A stretch of DNA of 64,000 bases, taken from NCBI GenBank assembly GCA_947495135.1, contig CANLXN010000008.1, forward strand, positions 124,001-188,000. Direction: 5' to 3'. The stretch comes from an uncultured Flavobacteriaceae bacterium. Lineage in GTDB: Bacteria > Bacteroidota > Bacteroidia > Flavobacteriales > Flavobacteriaceae. A model generated the notes under the pieces. That model made no database searches. It worked only from the letters and a program-made list of their open reading frames with translations, and was not told where the DNA came from. Of the stretch, positions 42,724 through 51,606 are shown piece by piece; position 1 is the first letter of the stretch; each line of letters begins with the position of its first letter. Position numbers and translations under genes: made by a program.

Positions 42724-44928
42724 TTAAACTCTTGAGACTTTATCAATTCCGTTTATTTTTTTTATGTTTTTCATCAAATTATCAAGGATAGATTTGTTTT
42801 TGACTACCACAACTATTTTACCATTGAAGGTTCCATCGTCTGTGTCGAAATGAACATTCTTCATATTGATGTGTAGATTATTAGATACTACGCGGGTAAG
42901 TTCGTTTACCAGTCCTAGGTTGTCGATACCAGAAATAAGAAGTTCTGCTTGAAACTCCTGTTGGCTGGAATCTATCCATTTAGCGGGTATAATCCTGTAA
43001 CCGTAATTACTTTGTAACTGAACAGCGTTAGGGCAATTCTTCTTGTGAACCTTAATCCCTTCATTTACGGTTGTAAAACCAAAAACCTGATCCCCAGCAA
43101 TTGGATTGCAGCAGTTGGCCGTTTTGTAATCTAGTTTCTGTTCATCTTTGCCAAATACAAGCTGATCGTACTTTACCGATATTTCATCTTTATGGACGTC
43201 TTCTGGCGTACCTGGTCTTCGGATTCTATTTTTAAAGAAACTAATAAACGCATTGTTTCTAGAAGCTGCAAAATCTTTCAGTTTTGGGTTGTCAATAATT
43301 CCTGCGCCAACTCTGTAAAATAGGTCTAGGCTCGTTTTTAGTTTAAAAAATACCACTAATTGATTAACGGTCTTTTCATCTAAATTGATTTTAAGGGATT
43401 TCAGTTTACGCGTTAGAATTACTTTTCCTTCTGCGGCGATCTGTTTCTGCTCTTCTTTTAATGAAGATTTTATTTTAGACCTCGCCTTTCCGGTAGTTAC
43501 GTAATCGAGCCAACTTCCCGAAGGGGTTGTTTTCTCTGAAGTAATAATTTCTACTTGATCACCACTGGCCAATTCATGACTCAAAGGCACCAATTTTCCA
43601 TTCACTTTTGCACCTCGAGTGTGCAAGCCAACTTCGGTATGCACATGAAAGCCAAAATCTAAAGCAGTCGCTCCTTTAGCTAGAGAATATAAATCTCCTT
43701 TAGGTGAGAATACAAAAATTTCTTTTGCATAGAGATTGAGTTTGAACTCTTTTACGAAATCTACGGCATTTATTTCTGAGTTTTCAAGTGTATCCTGAAG
43801 TTTGTTGAGCCAGTCATCCAGTCCTTGGTCTTCCTTTTCTGTATTTTTGTACTTGTAATGGGCAGCATATCCTTTTTCCGCAATTTCGTTCATGCGCTCA
43901 CTTCTTATTTGAACCTCCACCCATCGTCCTTTGGGCCCCATAACGGTAATGTGAAGCGCTTCATAACCAGTGGATTTCGGAGAAGAAATCCAATCCCGCA
44001 ATCTGGTTGGATTTGGGCGAAAATGGTCGGTTACAATAGAATAAATTTTCCAGGCCAAAAACTTTTCATTTTCTCGATCACTTTTATAAATGATCCTAAC
44101 AGCGAACTTGTCATAAACCTCGTCGAAAGAAACTGTTTGGGACATCATCTTTCTTCTAATGGAAAAAATTGATTTTGGACGTCCCTTTATATCGTAATTT
44201 AAATTTTCGGCGTCAAGCGAATCCTTGATCACTTGCGAAAAGTCTTTTATATAATTGTCTTGATCTTCCTTGCTTTCCTTTATTTTACTCAGTATGTCGT
44301 GGTATACTTCTGGTTCTGTGTACTTTAATCCAAGGTCTTCAAGTTCAGTTTTAATATTGTACAGTCCAATGCGATGAGCCATCGGTGCATAAATATAGAG
44401 TGTTTCGGAAGCGATTTTTACCTGCTTATGGTCTGGCATCGAATCCATCGTCTGCATATTGTGCAAACGATCGGCAATTTTGATGATAATTACCCTAATG
44501 TCTTCATTGAGGGTAAGCAACATTTTTCTGAAATTCTCTGCCTGCAAGGAAACATCTCCGTCGTATTCTAGAGCTGAAATCTTAGTGAGACCATCCACAA
44601 TACGGGCTACTGTTTCTCCAAACATTTGCTCAATGTCGACTAATGTATAATCTGTATCCTCAACTACATCATGTAATAAAGCGGAGGCAATAGATGTAGC
44701 ATCTAGTCCAATCTCGGAAGCGACAATCTTGGCCACTGCAATTGGGTGAAAAATATACGCTTCTCCACTTTTACGTCGCTGTTCCTTATGAGCGTCCACA
44801 GCAACATCAAAAGCAGAACGGATCAATTTTTTATCCTCTGCACTAAGAGTACGATAGCTAATCTTAAGTAGCTCCTTGTACTCTTTGGCAATTTCTTTAT
44901 TTTCATTTTCAATAGCGGCGTCAGTCAT
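42724..44928 (-). CDS. rel: bifunctional (p)ppGpp synthetase/hydrolase Rel
   Basis: A 734-residue RelA/SpoT homologue. The N-terminal HD hydrolase domain has the intact HD pair at 86-87 (ALLHDVVEDTDY). The synthetase domain has the EVYDKFAVRIIYKS region and STGYEALHITVMGP. TGS (VFSPKGDLYSLAKGATALDFGFHVH), a zinc-finger-like CCNP segment and a C-terminal ACT domain follow. It makes and degrades the alarmone (p)ppGpp. Both catalytic domains look intact. It leads the operon with fur and purA. Confidence 0.95.
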   Translation of the reverse strand: MTDAAIENENKEIAKEYKELLKISYRTLSAEDKKLIRSAFDVAVDAHKEQRRKSGEAYIFHPIAVAKIVASEIGLDATSIASALLHDVVEDTDYTLVDIEQMFGETVARIVDGLTKISALEYDGDVSLQAENFRKMLLTLNEDIRVIIIKIADRLHNMQTMDSMPDHKQVKIASETLYIYAPMAHRIGLYNIKTELEDLGLKYTEPEVYHDILSKIKESKEDQDNYIKDFSQVIKDSLDAENLNYDIKGRPKSIFSIRRKMMSQTVSFDEVYDKFAVRIIYKSDRENEKFLAWKIYSIVTDHFRPNPTRLRDWISSPKSTGYEALHITVMGPKGRWVEVQIRSERMNEIAEKGYAAHYKYKNTEKEDQGLDDWLNKLQDTLENSEINAVDFVKEFKLNLYAKEIFVFSPKGDLYSLAKGATALDFGFHVHTEVGLHTRGAKVNGKLVPLSHELASGDQVEIITSEKTTPSGSWLDYVTTGKARSKIKSSLKEEQKQIAAEGKVILTRKLKSLKINLDEKTVNQLVVFFKLKTSLDLFYRVGAGIIDNPKLKDFAASRNNAFISFFKNRIRRPGTPEDVHKDEISVKYDQLVFGKDEQKLDYKTANCCNPIAGDQVFGFTTVNEGIKVHKKNCPNAVQLQSNYGYRIIPAKWIDSSQQEFQAELLISGIDNLGLVNELTRVVSNNLHINMKNVHFDTDDGTFNGKIVVVVKNKSILDNLMKNIKKINGIDKVSRV

Positions 44929-44932
44929 ATAT

Positions 44933-44963
44933 TAAAATTAATGAATTGCTAGAGATTGGACAA
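44933..44963 (-). promoter_or_regulatory. candidate promoter of the rel-fur-purA operon
   Basis: On the minus strand, TTG (44963-44961), 20 bp and TAATTTTA (44940-44933) match the Bacteroidota consensus, with one mismatch in the -7 box (A for the final G). The -7 box ends 4 bp before the rel ATG, so if real the leader would be extremely short. Confidence 0.35.
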
Positions 44964-44993
44964 CAAAAAGTGTGCTAGAAATTCATATTAGAC

Positions 44994-45056
44994 GTGATAC
45001 ATAAGCGGTTAGAGGTGAGATTGGTGGCTTGATGTTCTAGATTCATGGTTCGTAAC
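44994..45056. repeat. degenerate heptad repeat island H
   Basis: Nine 7-nt units in phase on the plus strand, with recurring starts: GTGATAC, ATAAGCG, then GTTAGAG, GTGAGAT, then TGGTGGC, TTGATGT, then TCTAGAT, TCATGGT, TCGTAAC. It lies in the 208-bp gap between the M48 protease gene and rel. Confidence 0.5.
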
Positions 45057-45102
45057 TGGATTTGTTAATTCTCTTAGAACAATCAAAATTTATAGTTGAA
45101 AT

Positions 45103-45129
45103 TGAACACTGCCAACTGCTGCTCACTAC
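45103..45129 (-). repeat. degenerate heptad repeat island I
   Basis: On the minus strand, 7 bp after the M48 protease stop codon: GTAGTGA, a 6-nt GCAGCA, then GTTGGCA, GTGTTCA. GTTGGCA recurs in island A. Confidence 0.45.
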
Positions 45130-45136
45130 TAAATGG

Positions 45137-46369
45137 TTATTTCTTTAAATTCTGAAAACGTTGTAACAATGTAGGATGTGAATAATGCATAAATACGTAG
45201 GCAGGGTGTGGGGTAAGATTACTCAAACTATTTTTAGAGAGTTTTTTTAAAGCAGATATAAGAGGAAGAGGAGCATAGGTGTTTTTTGCATAATCGTCCG
45301 CTTCATATTCAAATTTTCTAGAAAGCAAGTTCATAAGTAATCCAGTGATTTCTGAAATAGGGGTGTACAGTACACCAAAAGCAATAAGACCAATATGAAA
45401 GGCTGGAGTAGTTACACCAAGGGCTTGAGATAATAAAGTGCTATCAACAAAAAGAGACAGCAACCAAAGGGTAAAACCAGTTGTAAGTATGGAGGCGGAC
45501 AGGTTATAAAGAATATGCTTTCGTTTATAATGACCCACTTCATGTGCTAAAACCGCGACAATTTCATCTTCCTCCAAATCGTTAATGAGTGTGTCGTAAA
45601 GTGTAATTCTTTTTTCAGACCCAAAACCTGAAAAATAGGCATTCGCCTTTGTACTCCTTTTCGAGCCATCAATTACAAAAATGTTTTTTAGATTGAATCC
45701 TACTTTGTTAGCATATTCTTGTATTTGGGAACGCAGAGAACCTTCTTCTAACGGGGTTTGTTTGTTAAATAGGGGTACAATTAAACGGGCGTAAAACATG
45801 TTCATGAATACAGAGAAAACCGTTATAATAACCCATGCGTAAAGCCAAAAATAAGTTCCCGTGCTTTCGTAAAACCAAATAATTAGCGAAAGTAATCCAC
45901 CGCCTATAATTGCTCCCATTAGCCAACCTTTTAACTTGTCCAGTACAAAGATTTTTGGAGTAGACTTGTTGAATCCGTATTTCTCTTCAATTACGAAGGT
46001 GTTATAGTATGAAAAGGGTGTTCCAAACAAATCGCTTGCCAACATGATGGTCCCAAAGAAAATGAGCGCAACTATGGTGCTATTATTAGAAAAACTATAT
46101 GCAAATTCATTCAGCCAAGCGAAACCATCTAAAAAGAAAAAAGCAAGTGTGCCCACAATTGAAATCAACCCAGTAATCGAGCTAAAGCGATGTTTTTCCT
46201 TTTTATAGGCCTGCGACTTCTGGTATTCTTCGGTGTCGTAAACATCTTTTAAGTCGGATGGAATCTCGTCTTGAAATCGTTGTGCATTTAAATTACTCAG
46301 AATCTTATCGATCATGAAATTTATTACAATCATTGCGATAATGATATAGAATACTATAGTAGGTGTCAT
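45137..46369 (-). CDS. M48-family CAAX protease-like zinc peptidase (Ste24/HtpX type)
   Basis: A 410-residue membrane zinc protease. It has N-terminal and central hydrophobic segments, the catalytic HEVGH at 276-280 (VLAHEVGHYKRKH), and a downstream zinc-ligand Glu in RKFEYEADDYA. The layout (several membrane spans around a cytosolic M48 domain) matches Ste24-like peptidases. In bacteria these take part in membrane-protein quality control. No prenylation partner is implied. Start is an ATG at 46369. Confidence 0.9.
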   Translation of the reverse strand: MTPTIVFYIIIAMIVINFMIDKILSNLNAQRFQDEIPSDLKDVYDTEEYQKSQAYKKEKHRFSSITGLISIVGTLAFFFLDGFAWLNEFAYSFSNNSTIVALIFFGTIMLASDLFGTPFSYYNTFVIEEKYGFNKSTPKIFVLDKLKGWLMGAIIGGGLLSLIIWFYESTGTYFWLYAWVIITVFSVFMNMFYARLIVPLFNKQTPLEEGSLRSQIQEYANKVGFNLKNIFVIDGSKRSTKANAYFSGFGSEKRITLYDTLINDLEEDEIVAVLAHEVGHYKRKHILYNLSASILTTGFTLWLLSLFVDSTLLSQALGVTTPAFHIGLIAFGVLYTPISEITGLLMNLLSRKFEYEADDYAKNTYAPLPLISALKKLSKNSLSNLTPHPAYVFMHYSHPTLLQRFQNLKK

Positions 46370-46441
46370 AAGCAGATTCTTAATACAAATGCCAAATTCG
46401 GTGGGGAAGAATTATAGCAATATGGCAAAGTTACATTTAAA

Positions 46442-47248
46442 TTATTGAAAATTACGTTGCCTTTTAGCTTCAAATATAAGAATTCCAGCCGCTACCGAGA
46501 CGTTCATGGAGTCTATTTCACCTTGCATCGGAATGACAATGTTTTGAGTGCTCTGTGATCGCCATTCTTCAGATAGTCCCGTAGCTTCGGTGCCAACAAC
46601 AAGGGCGGTGCTTTTAGTGAAATCTTGAGTGTGATATGGAAGGGCTTCCTGTAAAATAGCACTGTATATTTGAATGTTTTTGTTTTTTAAAAATTCAATT
46701 ATTTCTGAAGTAGATCCAACCGCTATTTTATTAGTGAAAACACATCCCACGCTACTCCTCAAAATATTAGGGTTGTACATGTCGGTTTTCGGGTTAGCAA
46801 TAATAATGGCGTCTAAATTGGCCGCATCTGCAGTACGAAGTAATGCTCCAATATTTCCGGGCTTTTCTGGAGCTTCAGCAACAATTATTAACGGGTTTTT
46901 ATGGTTTAATTCTAGTTGATCAAGCGCTAATGTTTTTGTTTTTGCAATCGCGAGCATGCCTTCAGTAGTAGTGCGATATGCTATTTTTTGATATACTTCC
47001 ACAGAGATTTCTATTACTTCTGTTCGATCACTAAATTGTTTTATTACTTCGGAAATTTTCACATCTGTGACCATTTCAGAAGAGAATAAAAATGTTTCAA
47101 TCTCATATTTTCCCTTGATAGCAAGATCTATTTCTCGTCTACCCTCGATAACAAAACGGCTTTGTTTTCTGCGCTCACGTGATTTCTCAGTAAGCTGAAG
47201 CATCTGCTTGATGAGCGGATTTTGAAGGCTGGAAATTTGTTTTTGCAT
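46442..47248 (-). CDS. SpoU/TrmH-family RNA 2'-O-methyltransferase
   Basis: A 268-residue SPOUT methyltransferase. The N-terminal ~100 residues form an L30e/L7Ae-like RNA-binding domain (RFVIEGRREIDLAIKGKYEIE). The SPOUT domain has the knot motifs PEKPGNIGALLRTADAANLDAI, LVVGTEATGLSEEWR and IPMQGEIDSMNVSVAAGIL. It probably methylates rRNA or tRNA ribose; the exact site is not inferable. Monocistronic, 194 bp from the M48 gene's coding region on the other side of a short gap. Confidence 0.92.
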   Translation of the reverse strand: MQKQISSLQNPLIKQMLQLTEKSRERRKQSRFVIEGRREIDLAIKGKYEIETFLFSSEMVTDVKISEVIKQFSDRTEVIEISVEVYQKIAYRTTTEGMLAIAKTKTLALDQLELNHKNPLIIVAEAPEKPGNIGALLRTADAANLDAIIIANPKTDMYNPNILRSSVGCVFTNKIAVGSTSEIIEFLKNKNIQIYSAILQEALPYHTQDFTKSTALVVGTEATGLSEEWRSQSTQNIVIPMQGEIDSMNVSVAAGILIFEAKRQRNFQ

Positions 47249-47343
47249 ATCACAAAGGTATTTTATAGTTCTCAGTTTGTAGGTATATAGATGGCGTTTT
47301 TTTATTCTTAATGCTTCGATTATCTTAGCCCAAAATTGAATCT

Positions 47344-48780
47344 ATGAAAATGACTTTATCTCAAGTTGTTAGCTGTTTTTTTCTTTTGATCTTTCATACA
47401 GCTATTGCAGCATGCCCGGTATCGTTGAATGCTTCCTATGAGGCTTGCGAGGGAGAAATACTTGTACTCGATTCGAATGGTGACTCTTCTTTTATTTATC
47501 AATGGTTTTTTAATGGAACTTTAATTGCAGGAGCAGACGGAGCTACTCTTTTAGTTAATGAAGCAGGTGATTATGAAGTGAATGCAACCAACGGTACCAC
47601 TAACTGCGATGCATCAACCACTGTAGTGCTTAACCCTATCCCAAACGAACCCGATTCAAATTTCTTAGATATTCTAGAGATTTGTGACGACGATATGGAC
47701 GGATTTGGGCAGTTCGATTTAACCGTTCAAGACGCGGCAATAATTGGAACTCAGGATCCTGCAGATTTTCTGCCAATTACGTATTATGTATCCCAAGTCG
47801 ATGCCGAGTCTGGAGCAAATCCAATTGTTAGTCCGGAGAACTTTATCGCTACTAATCAAACCGTTTGGTCTAGATTAGAGTCTGGGGGGGCAGGTTGTTT
47901 TAGAATCTCCAACTTTGATTTGTTGGTGTTGCCGTTGCCAAGTCCCGCCACACCCACTCCTTTGGAAGTGTGCGATGTGGATGGAGATGGTTTCGCCGAG
48001 TTTGACCTAACCAACAAAGATGTAGAAATTATTAATGGAGAGGAAAATGTAGTAGTAACCTATCACCCTACGCTTGTAGATGCAACTATTAATGTGAATG
48101 CACTAAGCAGCCCCCATACTAATGTAGTAGCTTTTAGTGAAATTGTTTATGCGCGTGTTGAAAACATACTTAGCAGCTGTGCCATGGTAGTAGAGTTAGA
48201 ACTGTTAGTACTTGTTGACTGCCCAGTTATTGACGAAATGCCCACTAATTTGTTTTTAAATGAAGGAGACAATGACGGTTTAGCTATTTTCGATCTTACT
48301 GTAAATGAAACACAAATGTTAGGAGCACAAGATGCTTCTGTTTACTTATTTACATACCACACAACATTAAATGATTCTGCAAATGGTGTCAATCCAATTG
48401 CGACTCCAATGTCTTATCAAAATATTGCCAACCCTCAAACTATTTATGTTAGGCTAACTAATAGTAATAATAGTAGTTTTACACTCGCTAGTTTCGAAAT
48501 TGAAACAGATGGGATTTTGGCTGTAGACCAACAAGCAACTAAAAGTTTCAGTGTTTACCCTAACCCAACGCAAAATATGCTCTTTATTAGTTCTACAGAC
48601 ACTTTTGATGGAATGAAGGTTGTACTTTACGATTTAAACGGACGTGTTCTTTCTATCAATAATCTGAACGTTATGTCCTCTCAGTTTTCGATAGATGTTT
48701 CTCGTTTAAGCCCAGGAGTTTACTTCGTGGAAATAGAATCTGAAGGAAAGAAAATGGGTAAGAAAATGATTAAAAACTAA
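47344..48780 (+). CDS. T9SS-targeted multidomain surface protein
   Basis: A 478-residue secreted protein. After the signal peptide (to about A22) comes an Ig/PKD-like module (24-100), then three ~90-residue repeats at about 108-196, 205-292 and 301-390. Each has a D-x-D-G-x-x-x-F-D-L-T opening (DDMDGFGQFDLT, DVDGDGFAEFDLT, GDNDGLAIFDLT) and a YVR/WSR-type strand. A type IX secretion C-terminal domain (YPNPTQNMLFISS) ends it. Such modules occur in adhesins and gliding-associated proteins. The next gene (27 bp away) carries one more copy. Confidence 0.88.
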   Translation: MKMTLSQVVSCFFLLIFHTAIAACPVSLNASYEACEGEILVLDSNGDSSFIYQWFFNGTLIAGADGATLLVNEAGDYEVNATNGTTNCDASTTVVLNPIPNEPDSNFLDILEICDDDMDGFGQFDLTVQDAAIIGTQDPADFLPITYYVSQVDAESGANPIVSPENFIATNQTVWSRLESGGAGCFRISNFDLLVLPLPSPATPTPLEVCDVDGDGFAEFDLTNKDVEIINGEENVVVTYHPTLVDATINVNALSSPHTNVVAFSEIVYARVENILSSCAMVVELELLVLVDCPVIDEMPTNLFLNEGDNDGLAIFDLTVNETQMLGAQDASVYLFTYHTTLNDSANGVNPIATPMSYQNIANPQTIYVRLTNSNNSSFTLASFEIETDGILAVDQQATKSFSVYPNPTQNMLFISSTDTFDGMKVVLYDLNGRVLSINNLNVMSSQFSIDVSRLSPGVYFVEIESEGKKMGKKMIKN

Positions 48781-48807
48781 CTCATTGAAATAAACACCAA
48801 TACAATT

Positions 48808-50175
48808 ATGAAAAAAATATTACTGCTTGTTGGCTTACTTATCTCGTCAAATTTTATCATTGCTCAAATAAGCGTTGATGAAAGCTTATCGATTGAGGTC
48901 CTTATTGAGGATGTTTTAATTGGAAACCCTAATTTTCCATCTTCTAACTATTCGAAAAGTACAGGATCCGATTTTGGTGACGACAATGGGATAGGAGCCT
49001 TCAATGTAAATGGAACTGATTTTCCTTTTTCAGGAATCGTCCTGAGCTCTGGAAGAGCAATGAATGCCGAGGGACCTAACACCGATTTAAATTCAGATGG
49101 AGGATCGGCTTGGCCTGGAGATGCCGACTTGGAAGCCGTAACTGGAGTATCGAATACAAATAACGCTAGCTCAATCGAATTTGATTTTGTTCCGGCTGTT
49201 TCTGCTATAAGCCTTGAGTTTTTAATGGCTTCTGAAGAATATGATCAAAATTTTGAATGTACGTTTGGCGATACGTTTGCCTTTATTCTAACAAATAATA
49301 ATACAGGTACTTCTGAAAACTTAGCCATTATTCCTGGAACAACTACTTCCATCCAGGTGGTTACTGTGCATCTGGAAGTTGCTGGGCAGTGCGATGCCGT
49401 AAATGAAGAATTTTTTGACACCTATAACTTCGAGCCTTTTGGTTCATCTACCGACACAGCGATCGATTTTAACGGTCAGACAGTTCCATTTTTGATTGTT
49501 GGAGATTTAGTTGAAGGAAATTCTTACACTCTTAAAATAGTAGTGGCCGATGCATTAGATACTGCATTCGATGTTGCTCTTTTTGTGAAAGGAGGTTCTT
49601 TTGGAGCTTTTCCAGTAATAGAGGAAGATCCAGATGATCTATTAGTGGTCGATAGTGATGGTGATGGGATAGCAACATTCGATTTAACGGTAAACGAGAC
49701 ACAAATGTTGGGAGCGATAGATACTTCTGTTTATTCGTTCGATTTCTCTTACTATCTTACGGAAGAGGATGCAGTGGCAGGAGTAAATTCAATTTTCCTT
49801 CCTGAAACTTTTACCAACACCTCCAACCCTCAAACCATTTATGTGCGCATGCAAAATTCTTTCACCGGAGCACACGTTGAAACTAGTTTTCAGATCGAAA
49901 CGGATGGGCAGCTAGGATTGGAAGATGGCTTTGGATCTTATTTCTCACTTTACCCAAACCCTGTATTGGATCAACTTCATATAAATTCTTCAGAGTTGTT
50001 TTCTGAATTGAATGTTGCTATATACGATGTAAGAGGTGAGCTTCTTATTTCAGAAAAACAATTCAACACCACTGAAGAGATAAACATCGATCTTTCTTCT
50101 CTTTCTAGCGGAATTTATTTCCTAGAGCTTATTTCCGAAGAACACAATACCACTATAAAACTAATAAAGAACTAA
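48808..50175 (+). CDS. choice-of-anchor L protein with T9SS C-terminal domain
   Basis: A 455-residue secreted protein. Signal peptide to about residue 20 (FIIAQ). Residues 24-262 fit the choice-of-anchor L domain (SSGRAMNAEGPNTD, ASEEYDQNFECTFGDTFAFIL, VADALDTAFDVALFVKGGSF). Residues 276-366 are the repeat found three times in the previous gene (VDSDGDGIATFDLTVNETQML). A T9SS sorting domain (YPNPVLDQLHINSS) ends it. The product is expected on the cell surface. A terminator follows. Confidence 0.9.
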   Translation: MKKILLLVGLLISSNFIIAQISVDESLSIEVLIEDVLIGNPNFPSSNYSKSTGSDFGDDNGIGAFNVNGTDFPFSGIVLSSGRAMNAEGPNTDLNSDGGSAWPGDADLEAVTGVSNTNNASSIEFDFVPAVSAISLEFLMASEEYDQNFECTFGDTFAFILTNNNTGTSENLAIIPGTTTSIQVVTVHLEVAGQCDAVNEEFFDTYNFEPFGSSTDTAIDFNGQTVPFLIVGDLVEGNSYTLKIVVADALDTAFDVALFVKGGSFGAFPVIEEDPDDLLVVDSDGDGIATFDLTVNETQMLGAIDTSVYSFDFSYYLTEEDAVAGVNSIFLPETFTNTSNPQTIYVRMQNSFTGAHVETSFQIETDGQLGLEDGFGSYFSLYPNPVLDQLHINSSELFSELNVAIYDVRGELLISEKQFNTTEEINIDLSSLSSGIYFLELISEEHNTTIKLIKN

Positions 50176-50200
50176 GGAGTTACAACCTAAGATTTTCATA

Positions 50201-50230
50201 AAGGGATGGGGCGAACCGATCCCTTTTTTT
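50201..50230 (+). terminator. rho-independent terminator
   Basis: AAGGGAT and ATCCCTT form a 7-bp stem with an 11-nt loop and a T run, 25 bp after the choice-of-anchor L gene. Confidence 0.8.
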
Positions 50231-50256
50231 ATTTTTGTTTCTTAAAAGAACCTATC

Positions 50257-51063
50257 ATGAAAAATTTTGCCATTCTGCTATTTTTAAGTCTCACTTTTAC
50301 GGCTTGTAAGAATGAAATTACGACCACCAAGGAAGCAGCTTTAGAAAAGCAGGAAGAACCAAATAGCTATATCGAAAAGGAATATCCAGACGCAATTAAC
50401 TCGATTATGAAAGCGCATGGCGGTATGGAGCAGTGGGATAAAATGAACAATCTGTGTTTCGAGATGCCGTCCAAAAATGGTGCTGAGATCCATACAGTTT
50501 CCCTTAAAGACCGAAGAACAAAGATCGAAGCCAAGGATTGGTCTATTGGGTATGACGGTGCCAATGTTTGGTTGCTTCAAAATAAACCAGATGCCTATGA
50601 GGGTAATGCACGATTTTATCACAACTTAATATTTTATTTCTATGCCATGCCTTTCGTCCTTGCCGATGAAGGGATCACTTATGAAATGCAGGAGCCAACT
50701 CAGTTAGATGGAGTTACCTACGAAGCAGTGAAGATTTCTTATGGAGAAGGAGTGGGCGATTCTCCTGAAGACGAATATATCCTATACTTTAACCCCGAGA
50801 GTCATCAAATGCAGTGGCTTGGTTATACGGTTACCTATCGGGACAATAAAAAAAGTGATCGATGGAGCTTTATAAAATATGGGGAATGGCAAAGTGTGAA
50901 CGGACTCCTTTTGCCCAAATCGCTCACTTGGTATACGGTTGAAGATGGAAAACCTGTAGCAGTTAGAAACACGAGAGAATTTGAAAAAGTTGTAGTTACC
51001 GAAACACAGTTAGACGATTCAGTATTTCAACAACCAGAAGGAGCAACGATCTCACCTAGATAA
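50257..51063 (+). CDS. lipoprotein of the DUF6503 type
   Basis: 268 residues from the ATG at 50257; an upstream frame start would overlap the terminator. A lipoprotein signal peptide ends in LTFTAC (Cys17). The body has IMKAHGGMEQWDKMNNLCFEMP, VWLLQNKPDAYEGNARFYHNLIFYF, and LPKSLTWYTV, resembling the DUF6503 family of Bacteroidota lipoproteins. The fold is probably LolA/LppX-like, as this family is often grouped with those, but the function is unknown. It is expected to face the periplasm or the surface. Confidence 0.72.
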   Translation: MKNFAILLFLSLTFTACKNEITTTKEAALEKQEEPNSYIEKEYPDAINSIMKAHGGMEQWDKMNNLCFEMPSKNGAEIHTVSLKDRRTKIEAKDWSIGYDGANVWLLQNKPDAYEGNARFYHNLIFYFYAMPFVLADEGITYEMQEPTQLDGVTYEAVKISYGEGVGDSPEDEYILYFNPESHQMQWLGYTVTYRDNKKSDRWSFIKYGEWQSVNGLLLPKSLTWYTVEDGKPVAVRNTREFEKVVVTETQLDDSVFQQPEGATISPR

Positions 51064-51198
51064 TTAAATAGAAAATTTGTAAGAATTAAGATTGATATGG
51101 CAACTTTTTGTTAAAGTTTATCAAAGGAGTCGTTTTGTTTAAAGGGGAATTGTCTAACTTCAACATTCATCTTAAATTTAATTTTTAATCCTATAATT

Positions 51199-51531
51199 AT
51201 GAGTGAATTAGCCAACAAATTAGCTGCTTTAAAAGCAACAGCAGTAAAGCAATTAAACGAATGTGGAGTAACGCATATTGATCATGGGCAACTCGATGGT
51301 TATGTAAATAGTCTCAAGACTATGTTAGGTAACAAAGACGCGCTTCTTGTCTCAGGTTCGGACGAGTCTGAATTAGAGACCGTACGCAAGAACTTTGTGG
51401 AGAAAAAGCTAGGAGTAACAGACAACGCTAAGGCGATGAAAGCAATCCATAGTGTTGCGGAGAAAATGTCTGGAATCCGTATGAAAAGTCGTCCAGCCTT
51501 CTATTATATGGTGGCCCATGAAGTAGAATAA
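51199..51531 (+). CDS. DUF2853-family small protein
   Basis: A 110-residue protein resembling DUF2853: LKATAVKQLNECGVTHIDHGQLDGYVNSLKTMLGNKDALLVSGSDESELE (abridged) and a C-terminal FVEKKLGV and AVAEKMSG-like part. No signal peptide. The family is found in many proteobacteria and Bacteroidota and has no assigned function. It is flanked by a terminator on its 3' side and is likely monocistronic. Confidence 0.83.
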   Translation: MSELANKLAALKATAVKQLNECGVTHIDHGQLDGYVNSLKTMLGNKDALLVSGSDESELETVRKNFVEKKLGVTDNAKAMKAIHSVAEKMSGIRMKSRPAFYYMVAHEVE

Positions 51532-51569
51532 CATTGAATTCGGACCTCTTGATAGAGAAGTAGATGTAG

Positions 51570-51606
51570 AAACCCGTGAATAGTTATTACACGGGTTTTT
51601 CTTTTT
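51570..51606 (+). terminator. rho-independent terminator
   Basis: AAACCCGTG and CACGGGTTT form a 9-bp stem with an 11-nt loop, then a T-rich run, after the DUF2853 gene. The convergent glycosidase-like gene ends immediately at 51607. Confidence 0.85.
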
